This document shows positions 46,047-55,173 of a DNA stretch of 64,000 bases, in pieces (within the stretch, counting starts at the first letter, position 1; each line of letters begins with the position of its first letter). The notes beneath the pieces are model-generated. The model did no database searches and was not told the origin of the DNA. It saw only the letters and a program-made list of their open reading frames with translations. The position numbers were made by a program, and so were the translations under genes. Source of the stretch: Sphingobium sp. CECT 9361 (GTDB lineage: Bacteria > Pseudomonadota > Alphaproteobacteria > Sphingomonadales > Sphingomonadaceae); assembly GCF_918741285.1 (NCBI RefSeq), contig NZ_CAKKNC010000001.1, positions 434,001 through 498,000 on the forward strand, written 5' to 3'.

Positions 46047-46073
46047 GATGCCTCCGAAAGCGTAAAGCGGGCC

Positions 46074-47933
46074 TTATAACCCCGCAGCCGTAGCAATCCA
46101 GAAGGTAATGCCCGCCGCGCAATATGCGAGGGCAAAAAGATAGCCGACCATGAACGCAGGCCAGCGCCAGCCATTGGTTTCGCGGCGCGTGACGGCAATC
46201 GTCGATATGCACTGCGGCGCGAAAACGAACCAGGCGAGGAAGGCCAGCGCAGTCGGCAGCGACCAGCGCCCCTTGAGCCGGTCGCCCAGCGAGCGTTCCA
46301 ATGCCGCTTCATCGTCATTGGCTTCGAGCGAATAGACAGTGGCCAGCGCCGACACCGCCACTTCGCGCGCGGCCATTGCGGGGATCAGCGCCAGCGAAAT
46401 GTCGCGATTGAACCCGATAGGCTCCATGACGACGTTGAGACCGCCCGCAATCCGTCCGGCGATGCTGTAATCGACTGGCGACACATTGCTGCCGACCGGC
46501 GGCTTGGGGAAGCTGAGCAGCAGCCACAGGATCACGGTGGACGCAAAGATGATCGTGCCGGCGCGCTTGAGGAAGATGACGGCGCGCTGCCACAGGCCGA
46601 TGAGGATGTCCTGTATCCGGGGGAATTGATATTTCGGCATTTCCATCAGGAAACCGCTGCTTTTCCCCTTCGTCACTGTCACGCGCAGGATCAGCGCCAC
46701 GATCAGCGCGCCGATGATCCCGGCGACGTAGAGTATGAATAGTACCAGCCCCTGCAGGCCGATGCCGGGTCCGACCGTCTGCGCCGGAATGAACGCGCCG
46801 ATGATGACGGCATAGACCGGCAACCGCGCGGAGCATGTCATCAGCGGGGCGATCAGGATCGTCGTCAGCCGGTCCTTGGGGTCGCTGATCGTGCGCGTCG
46901 CCATGATGCCCGGCACGGCGCAGGCGAAGGAGGACAGCAGGGGAATGAATGCACGGCCCGACAAGCCGACACGCGCCATCAACCCGTCCATCATGAAAGC
47001 CGCGCGCGTCATATATCCCGTCGCTTCCAGCATCAGGATGAAGAAGAAGAGAATCAGGATCTGCGGCAGGAAGACGATCACCGATCCGACGCCGTTGATC
47101 ACCCCATCGACAAGGAAGGAGCGGAGCAAGCCATCGGGCAACGCAGCGGAAGCTGCATCGGCGGCGGCGGCGGCCCAGCCTTCGATCATCGTAATCGGTG
47201 GCTGCGACCAGGCATAGACAGCCTGAAACATCACGAACAAAAGGGAAAGCAGAACGACGAGGCCCATCACCGGATGCAATGCAACCCGGTCGACCGCCGC
47301 CGTCAACCGCCGCGATGGCGTTTCGGTGACGATGGCCGCCCGCGCGATGCGTCGCGCTTCTGCGCGCCGTGCGTCGAATCCAATATCGGGCACGGAGGGC
47401 CGCAACTGGCGCGGTCCGCCATCCAGCATTCCCTCCAGTGCGCCGCGCAAATGATCGAGGCCGCGCTTGCGCACTGCCACGGTCGCGATCACCGGCACGC
47501 CCAGATCGGCAGAAAGCGTATTGGCATCCAGTTCAAGACCGTCGCGCGTCGCCAGATCGACCATGTTCAGCGCCACGATGGTCGGCAGGCCCAGCGCGAT
47601 CAGTTCCAGCGCAAAACGCAAATGGTTGTCCAGATTGGACGCATCGACCACGATCACCAGCGCATCGGGCAGGCGTTCGCCTTCCTGCCGCCCCAGGATC
47701 ACGTCGCGCGTCACCTGTTCGTCCGGGCTTGTGGGATCGAGGCTGTAGGTGCCGGGCAGATCGACCAGCTCCACCGGGCGGCCATCGTCGAGCGATATAC
47801 GCCCCGATTTCCGCTCGACCGTCACGCCGGGATAATTGCCCAGCTTTTGCCGCGCGCCGGTCAGCGCGTTGAACAGGGCGCTCTTGCCGGCATTGGGATT
47901 GCCGACCAGCGCAACGAGCGGGATGGCGGTCAT
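46074..47933 (-). CDS. feoB: Ferrous iron transporter FeoB
   Basis: 619 residues from ATG at 47933, overlapping feoA by four bases. G-protein domain: G1 GNPNAGKSALFNAL at 11-24, then TVERKSGR, DLPGTYSLDP and NMVD segments. The membrane part has about eight helices in two Gate repeats (SSFACAVPGIMATRTI, AAREVAVSALATVYSLE). Somewhat shorter than the 773-residue E. coli protein but typical for alphaproteobacteria; the C-terminal FeoC-like part is absent. Imports Fe2+ with GTP hydrolysis. Confidence 0.95.
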   Translation of the reverse strand: MTAIPLVALVGNPNAGKSALFNALTGARQKLGNYPGVTVERKSGRISLDDGRPVELVDLPGTYSLDPTSPDEQVTRDVILGRQEGERLPDALVIVVDASNLDNHLRFALELIALGLPTIVALNMVDLATRDGLELDANTLSADLGVPVIATVAVRKRGLDHLRGALEGMLDGGPRQLRPSVPDIGFDARRAEARRIARAAIVTETPSRRLTAAVDRVALHPVMGLVVLLSLLFVMFQAVYAWSQPPITMIEGWAAAAADAASAALPDGLLRSFLVDGVINGVGSVIVFLPQILILFFFILMLEATGYMTRAAFMMDGLMARVGLSGRAFIPLLSSFACAVPGIMATRTISDPKDRLTTILIAPLMTCSARLPVYAVIIGAFIPAQTVGPGIGLQGLVLFILYVAGIIGALIVALILRVTVTKGKSSGFLMEMPKYQFPRIQDILIGLWQRAVIFLKRAGTIIFASTVILWLLLSFPKPPVGSNVSPVDYSIAGRIAGGLNVVMEPIGFNRDISLALIPAMAAREVAVSALATVYSLEANDDEAALERSLGDRLKGRWSLPTALAFLAWFVFAPQCISTIAVTRRETNGWRWPAFMVGYLFALAYCAAGITFWIATAAGL

Positions 47934-48187
47934 TGCGCGGGTGTTTCCGGCCCGCTGCGTACGTCTATCGCTTCGGCATGATTGCGCCGCATCGCAATCG
48001 TCATGCGCCCGACCTTGCACGCCAGCGGACCGCGACCCATCAGGCCACCGCGATGCAACGCTTCGATGCTGGCGCCTTCGCACACGCCGAATTCGCGTAG
48101 ACGCTGACCTTCTGATGCGGACAGTACGCTCCAGTCGACACTGTCGATATAGCCGGGCTGGCGCAGGGGGAACAGGTGAAGTCGCAA
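47930..48187 (-). CDS. feoA: Ferrous iron transport protein A
   Basis: 85 residues, SH3-like beta-barrel of the FeoA family: RLREFGVCEGASIEALHRGG and GPLACKVGRMTIAMRRNHA. FeoA is a small cytoplasmic partner needed for FeoB activity. Stop and feoB start overlap in ATGA. A 19-base Fur-box-like site lies 29 bases upstream of the start. Confidence 0.92.
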   Translation of the reverse strand: MRLHLFPLRQPGYIDSVDWSVLSASEGQRLREFGVCEGASIEALHRGGLMGRGPLACKVGRMTIAMRRNHAEAIDVRSGPETPAQ

Positions 48188-48215
48188 GGATTGGACCTTA
48201 AAGGATCGGTTGGTT

Positions 48216-48234
48216 GCGACTGATTATCAATAAC
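48216..48234 (-). promoter_or_regulatory. Fur-box-like site upstream of feoAB
   Basis: On the minus strand the core TGATAATCA (48229-48221) matches the central nine bases of the classical 19-base Fur box, and 14 of 19 positions agree overall. It lies 29 bases before the feoA start, a location suited to repression of iron uptake. Alphaproteobacterial Fur boxes can differ, so this stays a prediction. Confidence 0.5.
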
Positions 48235-48268
48235 TGACCGCTTGCGCCAGTGGCTTTGTCAGATGGGC

Positions 48269-48931
48269 CTAAACAGCCGGGTAGCGCAAACGTCCGATGA
48301 ATCGCGACAGGCTAAGCCGACGATCCTTGTCGGGGATCAGCCCGGCCTTTGCCTTTTCAAAGCGCATGATGCCGTCGATCCGTCGGGCGAGGAACGCGCG
48401 GGTCTCCATCTGGCCTTCGCTTTCGTCGTCGATGAACGCCAGCAGCGTGGCGGCATAGACGCCGCCCAGGATCGTGCGCTTGCTGTAATGATTGTAATCG
48501 GTCGCCACATCGCCTGCGAGCCGCCACATCGCATCCGCCGCGCGCCAGCCGAGCTTTACCGAACGCGGCAGATTCTGCGGCATCGCCAGAATATTGAGGG
48601 CACGGCGCAGCGATTCGCGATCCGGCGCGAGGATGTCCAGACGCGCTTCGACCAGCGCGGCGATGCGTTCGCGGATTCTCATGGCTGCCAGCGTCTCGGC
48701 GGGCAAACGTGCGGTCATTTCCGCGTCGACGGAGGCGAACCATGCGTCGATCATTGCGACCGGCCCATCGCCGAAAGCCAGTTGCGCTATGGCCGGATCG
48801 ACCTGCGCCTGCGCCGCCGCGTTGGCGACCGCAGCGGCGCGCCAGCCGTCAAAGGCGGCGTTGCGCGCGACCAGCGGTGCGAGCGCACTGCGCAGTTCAT
48901 CCAGAGTCGGGTCGTTGGGTATGTCGATCAT
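48269..48931 (-). CDS. COQ9 family ubiquinone biosynthesis protein
   Basis: 220 residues, helical TetR-like fold of COQ9. The conserved block includes LPRSVKLGWRAADAMWRLAG and DYNHYSKRTILGGVYAATL near 135-175. COQ9 binds lipids and presents ubiquinone intermediates to the hydroxylase COQ7. C-terminal hydrophobic/amphipathic helix (FLARRIDGIMRFEKAKAG) may contact the membrane. Divergently placed relative to nothing; the EamA gene is upstream on the same strand, nine bases away. Confidence 0.9.
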   Translation of the reverse strand: MIDIPNDPTLDELRSALAPLVARNAAFDGWRAAAVANAAAQAQVDPAIAQLAFGDGPVAMIDAWFASVDAEMTARLPAETLAAMRIRERIAALVEARLDILAPDRESLRRALNILAMPQNLPRSVKLGWRAADAMWRLAGDVATDYNHYSKRTILGGVYAATLLAFIDDESEGQMETRAFLARRIDGIMRFEKAKAGLIPDKDRRLSLSRFIGRLRYPAV

Positions 48932-48940
48932 TGCGCCAAT

Positions 48941-49837
48941 CTAGGCGCGCAGGGGGAGCCGGACAAGGACCAAGGCAATGGCGATCGCTATGGCGCCGAT
49001 GGCGTCGGTGACGGTCAGCGTCTCGTTGAAGACGATCCACCCGGCAAGCGCGCCGATCATCGGCTGCACCAGCAACGTCAGCCCGATGATCAGCGGCGGA
49101 AACCATGCCAGCGCATAGACGATCAGCCCCTGACCGATGACCTGGCTCAGCATCGCCAGCGCGATGATCGGGGTCCAGTCGGTCGGCAGGATCGTTTCCC
49201 CCAGCATCAGCGCGAAAATCAGGATCGGCACGGCCCCGGCTATCGTGGATGCCGCCAGCAGCGACCAGCTATCCAGCGCCTGCCGCGCACTTTGGATGGA
49301 AAGGATATAGCCGGTGTAGAGAATGCCCGCAGCAATGCAGAGCATGTCGCCCCTCAGATAACGCGGCGACAGTTCGTAGCTGTTGCCCATCAGCAGGGCG
49401 GTGCCTGCAATCGCCAGCACGATGGCAATGGCCTGCACCAGGGCAGGGCGCTGCCGCAGGACGATAATGCCCCAGATCGGCAGCAGCAGGCTGGTGACAT
49501 TGCCGAACAGCGTGGCGTTGGCCACTTTCGTCTGCACAATTCCGGCATGCCAACTCGCCAGATCCGCAGCGAAGAACAGGCCGCCCAGCGCGATGATAAG
49601 CCAATATTGCCGCCCGACCCGCGTCAGCCCTTTGCCTTTCCATTGCGCCAGGACGATCAGTACGGGGATGGCCAGGAACAGCCGCCAGAACCCCGCAGCT
49701 ACTGGCCCGGTATCTGCAAAACGCACAAGCAGCGGCCCGAAGGCCAGCGCGACATTGCCGGCCAGCAGTGCCAGAAATGCAAATCGCGGCGTTGCGGGCG
49801 CAATGGAATCGGTGGGGGTGGCTATTGAAACGGTCAT
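48941..49837 (-). CDS. EamA/DMT-family transporter
   Basis: 298 residues, ten predicted transmembrane helices in two EamA repeats (ALLAGNVALAFGPLLVRFAD at the start, IIGLTLLVQPMIGALAGWIVF near the end). Probable exporter of amino acids or other small metabolites; substrate unknown. Start at 49837 gives a 20-residue Thr/Ala-rich N terminus. Divergent from the Old Yellow Enzyme gene, and followed after nine bases by coq9. Confidence 0.87.
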   Translation of the reverse strand: MTVSIATPTDSIAPATPRFAFLALLAGNVALAFGPLLVRFADTGPVAAGFWRLFLAIPVLIVLAQWKGKGLTRVGRQYWLIIALGGLFFAADLASWHAGIVQTKVANATLFGNVTSLLLPIWGIIVLRQRPALVQAIAIVLAIAGTALLMGNSYELSPRYLRGDMLCIAAGILYTGYILSIQSARQALDSWSLLAASTIAGAVPILIFALMLGETILPTDWTPIIALAMLSQVIGQGLIVYALAWFPPLIIGLTLLVQPMIGALAGWIVFNETLTVTDAIGAIAIAIALVLVRLPLRA

Positions 49838-49906
49838 CCGCAGTCCCTAGCTGGCAGACAACCGGAAGTCCCGTTGCAATTTGCAACCAAGTTGGAGTTT
49901 AGCTGT

Positions 49907-51001
49907 ATGTCGTCACCTAGCCTGTTCGATCCTATCCGATTGGGAGCGATCCACGCGCCCAACCGCATCCTGATGGCGCCGCTGACTCGCGGTCGAGGTA
50001 CGCAGCAGCATGTGCCTACGCCGATGATGATCGATTATTATGCTCAGCGCGCCAGTGCCGGCCTGATCATCACCGAAGCGACGGGGATCAGTCAGGAAGG
50101 TCTCGGCTGGCCCTTCGCGCCCGGCATCTGGACCGACGAGATGGTCGAAGCGTGGAAGCCCGTAACCGATGCCGTTCACGGCAAGGGCGGCCGGATCATG
50201 ATCCAGTTGTGGCATATGGGGCGGATCGTCCATCCCGATTTCCTCAATGGCGCGCCGCCGGTCTCGGCCAGCGCGACGACGGCGCCCGACATGGCGCACA
50301 CCTATGAAGGCAAGAAGCCTTATGCCGAAGCGCGCCCGCTCGAAGTGTCGGAAATCCCCCGCCTGCTCGAAGATTATGCCCATGCGACGCGCAACGCGAT
50401 GCGTGTCGGTTTCGACGGTGTGCAAATTCATGCCGCCAACGGCTATCTGATCGACGAGTTTCTGCGCGACAGCAGCAATCTGCGTACCGACGAATATGGC
50501 GGCAGCCCGGAAAACCGCGTGCGCCTGTTGCGTGAAGTCACGCAGGTGGTGGTCGGTGAAGCAGGCGCGGATCGCACCGCAGTCCGCTTGTCGCCCAATG
50601 GCGAAACGCAGGGCGTGATCGATTCCAACCCGGCAAGTGTCTTTGGCGTCGCTGCGCAGGCCCTCGACGCCCTCGGCATCGCGTTCCTCGAACTGCGCGA
50701 ACCGGGGCCGGACGGGACATTCGGCGCCACCGATCAGCCGCGCCAGTCACCGCTGATCCGTCAGCATTTCAAGGGACCGCTGGTGCTCAACAGCGATTAT
50801 GACAAGGCGCGCGCGCAGGCGGATCTGGACAGCGGGTTGGCCGATGCCATCGCCTTCGGTCGCCCGTTCATCGCGAACCCGGATCTGCCGGAGCGTCTGT
50901 CTCTGGACGCTCCGCTGGCCGAGTCGCCGATGGCGACCTGGTACAGCCAGGGTCCGGAAGGCTATATCGACTATCCTGCGCTGGCGAAAACCGACGCATA
51001 A
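49907..51001 (+). CDS. Old Yellow Enzyme-family alkene reductase (NemA-like)
   Basis: 364 residues from ATG at 49907 (MSSPSLFDPIRLG), with GGAG upstream. FMN-dependent (alpha/beta)8 barrel: LMAPLTRGRG near 27, GFDGVQIHAANGYLIDEFLR near 178 with the His/Asn substrate pair region, DEYGGSPENRVRLLREV near 205, and AFGRPFIANPDLPERL near 325. Reduces activated C=C bonds and nitro compounds with NADPH. A clear intrinsic terminator follows. Confidence 0.92.
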   Translation: MSSPSLFDPIRLGAIHAPNRILMAPLTRGRGTQQHVPTPMMIDYYAQRASAGLIITEATGISQEGLGWPFAPGIWTDEMVEAWKPVTDAVHGKGGRIMIQLWHMGRIVHPDFLNGAPPVSASATTAPDMAHTYEGKKPYAEARPLEVSEIPRLLEDYAHATRNAMRVGFDGVQIHAANGYLIDEFLRDSSNLRTDEYGGSPENRVRLLREVTQVVVGEAGADRTAVRLSPNGETQGVIDSNPASVFGVAAQALDALGIAFLELREPGPDGTFGATDQPRQSPLIRQHFKGPLVLNSDYDKARAQADLDSGLADAIAFGRPFIANPDLPERLSLDAPLAESPMATWYSQGPEGYIDYPALAKTDA

Positions 51002-51010
51002 GTCAGTAAC

Positions 51011-51050
51011 GGATCGGGAGGCCTCTCGCGGCGTCCCGATCCTTTTTCTT
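51011..51050 (+). terminator. Intrinsic terminator after the Old Yellow Enzyme gene
   Basis: GGATCGGGA (51011-51019) and TCCCGATCC (51034-51042) form a perfect 9-bp stem with a 14-base loop, followed by TTTTTCTT. It starts nine bases after the stop codon and also marks the end of the convergent ribH. Confidence 0.88.
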
Positions 51051-51469
51051 CAGGCGAAGCGCTCGCGGATGGCGAGCATGGCCATCGCTGCCTTGGCCGC
51101 TTCGCCGCCCTTGTCCTTCTCGGTCATGCGCGCACGCGCGAGAGCCTGCGCTTCGTTCTCGACCGTGATGATGCCGTTGCCGATGGCGATCCCGTCCATC
51201 GACAAGGCCATCAGGCCGCGCGCGCTTTCGTTCGATACGACTTCGAAGTGGTATGTTTCGCCGCGAATGACGACGCCGATGGCAATGAAACCGTCATAGC
51301 GTCCGCTTTCCGCCGCCATGCCAATCGCGCCGGGAATTTCCAGCGCGCCGGGAACGGTCAGCACTTCATGCTTGTGTCCCGCTTCCTTCAGGGCGGCGAC
51401 GGCCCCTTCGATCAGCATGTCGTTCAGATGGTCGTAGAAGCGGGCTTCCACGATAAGAAACTTGGCCAT
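51050..51469 (-). CDS. ribH: 6,7-dimethyl-8-ribityllumazine synthase
   Basis: 139 residues, compact for lumazine synthase (usually 150-160). Conserved segments [31 protein letters not shown] and [21 protein letters not shown] contain the phosphate-binding and catalytic His. Condenses the RibD and RibB products; forms icosahedral or pentameric assemblies. Eleven bases after ribB, last gene of the rib operon. Confidence 0.95.
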   Translation of the reverse strand: MAKFLIVEARFYDHLNDMLIEGAVAALKEAGHKHEVLTVPGALEIPGAIGMAAESGRYDGFIAIGVVIRGETYHFEVVSNESARGLMALSMDGIAIGNGIITVENEAQALARARMTEKDKGGEAAKAAMAMLAIRERFA

Positions 51470-51480
51470 GTCGCTATTCC

Positions 51481-52764
51481 TTAATCGATGGGACGTTCGC
51501 CGACGACGGCCAGGTCATAACCGTCAAGAGCGATAAGGCTGTGGCGGCTGTTGGTCAGCAGGATCATGTCGTGCACCCCCAACTCCGCCAGGATCTGCGC
51601 GCCTACGCCATAATCGCGCAGTTCGTCCATGTCGGCCGATGTCGCCTGATTGGCCGCTTTCATCTGGAACATGCGCGTAAATGCATCGGGCGCATTGCGA
51701 TTGAGAACGACGACGATCCCTGACCCGGCGTCACCAATTATCTTCATGGACCGGGCGAGCAAGCCGCTACGCGGGCTGTTCTCGCCAAAGGCATCCACAA
51801 ATGGCGATAGCTGGTGCATGCGCACCAATGTCGGCTGGTCGGGATCGACCCTGCCTTTCTGAAGCACGACCTGTTCGGTTTCGGTCGCCTTGTTAAAGAA
51901 GGTCATCGCCTTCCATTCGCCGCCCCACTGACTGGTAAAATTCACTTCAGTTAGCTTTTCGACCAGGTGATCGTTGCGGCGGCGATAGGCGATCAGGTCA
52001 CGAATGGTGCCGATCTTCAACCGATGCTTCTGCGCAAAGGGGATGAGATCGTCGAGACGGGCCATGGTGCCATCGTCCTTCATGATCTCACAGATCACGC
52101 CCGAGGGGTTAAGCCCGGCAAGACGCGACACGTCCACCGCCGCTTCGGTATGGCCGGTGCGGACGAGCACGCCGCCGGGACGCGCCACCAGCGGGAAGAC
52201 ATGGCCGGGGGTCACGATGTCTGCCGAGGTTTTGCCCGCGTCGATGGCCACCGCGATGGTGCGCGCGCGGTCGGCGGCGCTGATCCCGGTGGTCACGCCT
52301 TCGCGCGCTTCGATCGAGACGGTAAACGCCGTTTCATGCCGCGTGCCGTTGTGGCGGCTCATCAGGTCGAGGCCCAGTTGATCGACGCGCGTCTTGGTGA
52401 GCGCGAGGCAGATCAGGCCGCGACCGTGGGTTGCCATGAAATTGATTGCGTCGGGCGTCGCCATCTGTGCGGGGATGACCAGATCGCCTTCATTCTCCCG
52501 GTCTTCATCGTCGACCAGAATGAACATGCGGCCGTTGCGCGCTTCGTTGATGATTTCTTCGGGGGTGGCCAGCGCAGTGCCGCCTTCGCGCTGCAACAGA
52601 TAGGCTTCCAGCTTGCCCAGCGTGTCGGCGGTCGGGTTCCAGTCGCTTTCACCCAAACGGCGCAGGCTGTTCGCGTGCAGGCCAGCGGCACGGGCAAGAC
52701 CGGAGCGCGATACGCCGCCGTCGGACACAAGATGACGAAGCGTATCGACCAAATTCGTATTCAT
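51481..52764 (-). CDS. ribB: 3,4-dihydroxy-2-butanone 4-phosphate synthase with N-terminal HTH and degenerate GTP cyclohydrolase II half
   Basis: 427 residues in three parts. Residues 1-58 look like an XRE-type helix-turn-helix ([20 protein letters not shown]). Residues about 66-262 are an intact DHBP synthase: [11 protein letters not shown] at 85-95, [10 protein letters not shown] at 202-211. Residues about 270-427 have the GTP cyclohydrolase II fold ([20 protein letters not shown]) but the three zinc cysteines are absent (317-334 is [18 protein letters not shown]) and the QEGRGIG arginine motif is replaced. So it should make DHBP but not start from GTP. Similar RibBX-type proteins are known. 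Confidence 0.88.
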   Translation of the reverse strand: MNTNLVDTLRHLVSDGGVSRSGLARAAGLHANSLRRLGESDWNPTADTLGKLEAYLLQREGGTALATPEEIINEARNGRMFILVDDEDRENEGDLVIPAQMATPDAINFMATHGRGLICLALTKTRVDQLGLDLMSRHNGTRHETAFTVSIEAREGVTTGISAADRARTIAVAIDAGKTSADIVTPGHVFPLVARPGGVLVRTGHTEAAVDVSRLAGLNPSGVICEIMKDDGTMARLDDLIPFAQKHRLKIGTIRDLIAYRRRNDHLVEKLTEVNFTSQWGGEWKAMTFFNKATETEQVVLQKGRVDPDQPTLVRMHQLSPFVDAFGENSPRSGLLARSMKIIGDAGSGIVVVLNRNAPDAFTRMFQMKAANQATSADMDELRDYGVGAQILAELGVHDMILLTNSRHSLIALDGYDLAVVGERPID

Positions 52765-52842
52765 GAACAGACCCTTTGCTGGCGCGACCAGAGCGCTCAG
52801 GTCAGGTAATCACATTATAATGTGATTGCAAGCCCCCCATCA

Positions 52843-53451
52843 TCACATTGCGCGAACGGCCAGCATCCGGTCGAGATAGCGCGCAAGCACATCGATCTCC
52901 AGATTGAAGCTACGACCGTCGGGCAGGTCGTTCAACGTGGTCTGCTGCGCCGTGTGCGGAATGATGTTCAGGCCGAAATGCACGCTGCCGTCCGGCTGAT
53001 CCTCTATCGTGTTGACGGTCAGGGAAATGCCATCGACCGTGATCGACCCTTTCGCTGCCAGACTGGCCGCCAGCGCCGCCGGTGCGGCAATGGTCAACCG
53101 TGTGGAATCGCCTTCGCGAAGCGCCGATACCAGCGTGCCGATGCCATCGACATGCCCGGTCACGATATGACCGCCCAGTTCATCGCCAACCTTCAGCGCC
53201 CGCTCAAGGTTGAGGCGTTGCCCCTCGACCCATTGTCCCGGTGCGGTGCGCGAGAGGGTTTCCGCAGATACATCGACTGCGAACCAGTCCGCGCCTTTCT
53301 CGACAACCGTCAGGCACACGCCCGAACAGGCAATCGACGCGCCGATGGCCACGCCTTCCATCTCATAGCCGCAGCCGATGGTGAGGTGCATGTCGCCACG
53401 ATTCTCGATGGAACGGATGTGGCCGATGTCGGTGATGATGCCGGTAAACAT
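52843..53451 (-). CDS. ribE: Riboflavin synthase alpha subunit
   Basis: 202 residues, two tandem lumazine-binding beta-barrels (each about 95 residues). N terminus MFTGIITDIGHI is the family signature; first barrel ends with WVEGQRLNLERAL, and second repeats GHIVTGHVDGIGTL and SITVDGISLTVN. Dismutates two lumazines to riboflavin. Ten bases after ribD and 78 before ribB, in the rib operon. No FMN riboswitch is seen in either gap. Confidence 0.95.
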   Translation of the reverse strand: MFTGIITDIGHIRSIENRGDMHLTIGCGYEMEGVAIGASIACSGVCLTVVEKGADWFAVDVSAETLSRTAPGQWVEGQRLNLERALKVGDELGGHIVTGHVDGIGTLVSALREGDSTRLTIAAPAALAASLAAKGSITVDGISLTVNTIEDQPDGSVHFGLNIIPHTAQQTTLNDLPDGRSFNLEIDVLARYLDRMLAVRAM

Positions 53452-53460
53452 GGCTTTCCC

Positions 53461-54444
53461 CTAAGCGTTGCGGAGGCGCGCGTAAACCTCCAGCCGATCC
53501 GGCCCCAGCATCCGGCTGTCGGTCAGGCGCCAGCGGCCATGCGCCGCGTCCAGCCGCTCCAGCCCGATGTCGCCAATTGCCGCGCGGCCTTCGCCGATCA
53601 GGATTGGCGCACGATAGAGCAGGAGGCGATCGACCAGATCCGCACGTAGAAATGCCGCCGCCGTTGCCGCTCCCCCTTCGACCATCAGATGATCGACATT
53701 GGGCAGGTCGGCGATATCCTGCGGATCGCGAATCGCGGTCCACCCGTCGGGCGGTGCGCCGCTGCCCAGCATGATCGGGCGGGGGGAGCGCGCTTCAAGA
53801 CCGGGCAGGCGCACGTCCAGCCTGGGCGTGTCGGCACGAACCGTGCCAGCGCCGACCAATATGGCGTCATGGCGTGCGCGTTCCATATGGGTATGCGCGC
53901 GGGCAGCGGGTCCGGTGATCCAGCGGCTGCTGCCGTCGGGCAAGGCAATGCGCCCATCCAGCGACAGCGCCAGTTTGAGGGTGACATGCGGGCGCGCCGT
54001 CGTCTGGCGCAGGAAAAATCCCGCCATGGCATCACGCGCTTCGGTCGCCATCACGCCGGTTTCGACGGTTATATCGCGCGCCTGCAACAGGGCGATGCTT
54101 TGCCCGTCGGTGCGGGGATCGGGGTCGCGCGCCGCCACCACTACGCGCGCCACGCCGGATCGGATCAACAGGTCAACGCAACGCGGGCCGCGCGGCGACA
54201 GGTGGAAACAGGGTTCCAGCGTGACATAGGCGGTCGCGCCGTGCGCCCGGTCGGATGCTTGCTGCAAGGCCTGCGCTTCGGCATGGGGACGCCCGCCGGA
54301 CTGTGTCCAGCCGCGCCCGACGGCATGCCCATGGCGCACGATCAGGCAGCCGACATTGGGGTTGGGGGTGGACAGGCCTCGGCCACGCAGCGACAGGGCA
54401 ATCGCGGCCGCCATGAACCGGCGATCTTCGGCAGGGGTGGGCAT
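53461..54444 (-). CDS. ribD: Bifunctional riboflavin deaminase-reductase RibD
   Basis: 327 residues from ATG at 54444 (MPTPAEDRRFM). Deaminase domain (about 1-145): HAEAQ at 54-58 supplies zinc His and catalytic Glu, PC...C with Cys79 and Cys89 completing the site. Reductase domain (about 150-320): LKLALSLDGRIALPDG and MVEGGAATAAAFL. Catalyses steps two and three of riboflavin synthesis. First rib gene of the operon, 11 bases after an uncharacterised membrane protein. Confidence 0.93.
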   Translation of the reverse strand: MPTPAEDRRFMAAAIALSLRGRGLSTPNPNVGCLIVRHGHAVGRGWTQSGGRPHAEAQALQQASDRAHGATAYVTLEPCFHLSPRGPRCVDLLIRSGVARVVVAARDPDPRTDGQSIALLQARDITVETGVMATEARDAMAGFFLRQTTARPHVTLKLALSLDGRIALPDGSSRWITGPAARAHTHMERARHDAILVGAGTVRADTPRLDVRLPGLEARSPRPIMLGSGAPPDGWTAIRDPQDIADLPNVDHLMVEGGAATAAAFLRADLVDRLLLYRAPILIGEGRAAIGDIGLERLDAAHGRWRLTDSRMLGPDRLEVYARLRNA

Positions 54445-54455
54445 ATGCAACGGGC

Positions 54456-54959
54456 TTATGGCTGGCCCGATTTCTGTACGCCTGATTTCCCGGCGTCCGA
54501 TTTTTGCGCGACGGTTTTGGGTGCCATTGTAGCTTCCAGCGCCTTGGCCTTGGCGAGTCGGGCATCGAGCAGCGCGTTGATCTCTTTCAGCGCCTTGTCC
54601 CGCTTTACGGCGTTGCGTGCCGCTTCCTCGCGCCATTCGATGCCGGTCATGTCGGCCAGCGCCTGCATTTCCTTCTGCTTTTTCGCCAGCATCAGTTCGC
54701 CCTTCGCCAGATCGGCCTTCTGCTTGGCGATAATCACGGCGTCGGACCGGTTCGCGTCCCAGCTCTGCACATAAGTGATCTTGTACCGTTTGGGCCCGGT
54801 ATTGGTCTTCGCATCCAGCACGAACGCCCACATGATGACCCATGTCACTGCAGCGGCCACCCCCAGCAGCGGCCATTTATGCGCGCGCGGTTGCGCGAAA
54901 TACGACCAGAAGTCGCCCAGTGCGCTCTTGGGGGAAACAGGTTTGGGAAAGATCGACAT
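54456..54959 (-). CDS. Uncharacterised membrane-anchored protein with coiled coil
   Basis: 167 residues from ATG at 54959. One transmembrane helix near residues 34-50 (WPLLGVAAAVTWVIMWAFVL), then a charged helical stretch (about 75-155) rich in Lys, Ala and Glu, likely a coiled coil or extended helix in the periplasm, and a short polar tail with repeated QKSD/KSG. No catalytic motif. It is likely co-transcribed with ribD (11 bases), but no riboflavin role can be argued from sequence. Confidence 0.7.
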   Translation of the reverse strand: MSIFPKPVSPKSALGDFWSYFAQPRAHKWPLLGVAAAVTWVIMWAFVLDAKTNTGPKRYKITYVQSWDANRSDAVIIAKQKADLAKGELMLAKKQKEMQALADMTGIEWREEAARNAVKRDKALKEINALLDARLAKAKALEATMAPKTVAQKSDAGKSGVQKSGQP

Positions 54960-55029
54960 GCTGTTCAATATAAGGGATCGCCGGGCCGGATGCAAAGCGC
55001 AGGTGTCGATGCGGTCTGCTGACATAAAA

Positions 55030-55160
55030 ATCGTCCGATCTGTGACCCGCGTCACGGTAATGCGGCGCAACCTGCGTAGAAGGGCCTTGCGACCCGAGAG
55101 GCGCCTTCTAGGCGCGTCTTACCTGACCCGGCGGCTGTCAAAAGCCGCCGGGTCTTTTTA
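55030..55160 (+). ncRNA. Candidate small structured RNA on the plus strand
   Basis: Between two minus-strand genes the plus strand shows hairpin GTGAC-CCGC-GTCAC (55042-55055, approx.), hairpin GCGCCT-TCT-AGGCGC (55101-55115) and a strong intrinsic terminator (55125-55159). Neither neighbour needs a plus-strand terminator. The 5' end is uncertain: no good promoter was recognised. No family match is known to me. Confidence 0.4.
55125..55159 (+). terminator. Strong intrinsic terminator, plus strand
   Basis: GACCCGGCGGCT (55125-55136) and AGCCGCCGGGTC (55143-55154) form a 12-bp perfect stem with loop GTCAAA, followed by TTTTT. On the minus strand the stem is not followed by a T run, so it points to plus-strand transcription although both flanking genes are on the minus strand. 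Confidence 0.85.
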
Positions 55161-55173
55161 TGGGAGCCGCCTT

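Noticed and set aside
52765..52842. FMN riboswitch in the riboflavin operon
   Set aside because: Gaps before ribB and ribD are too short and lack the conserved RFN elements.
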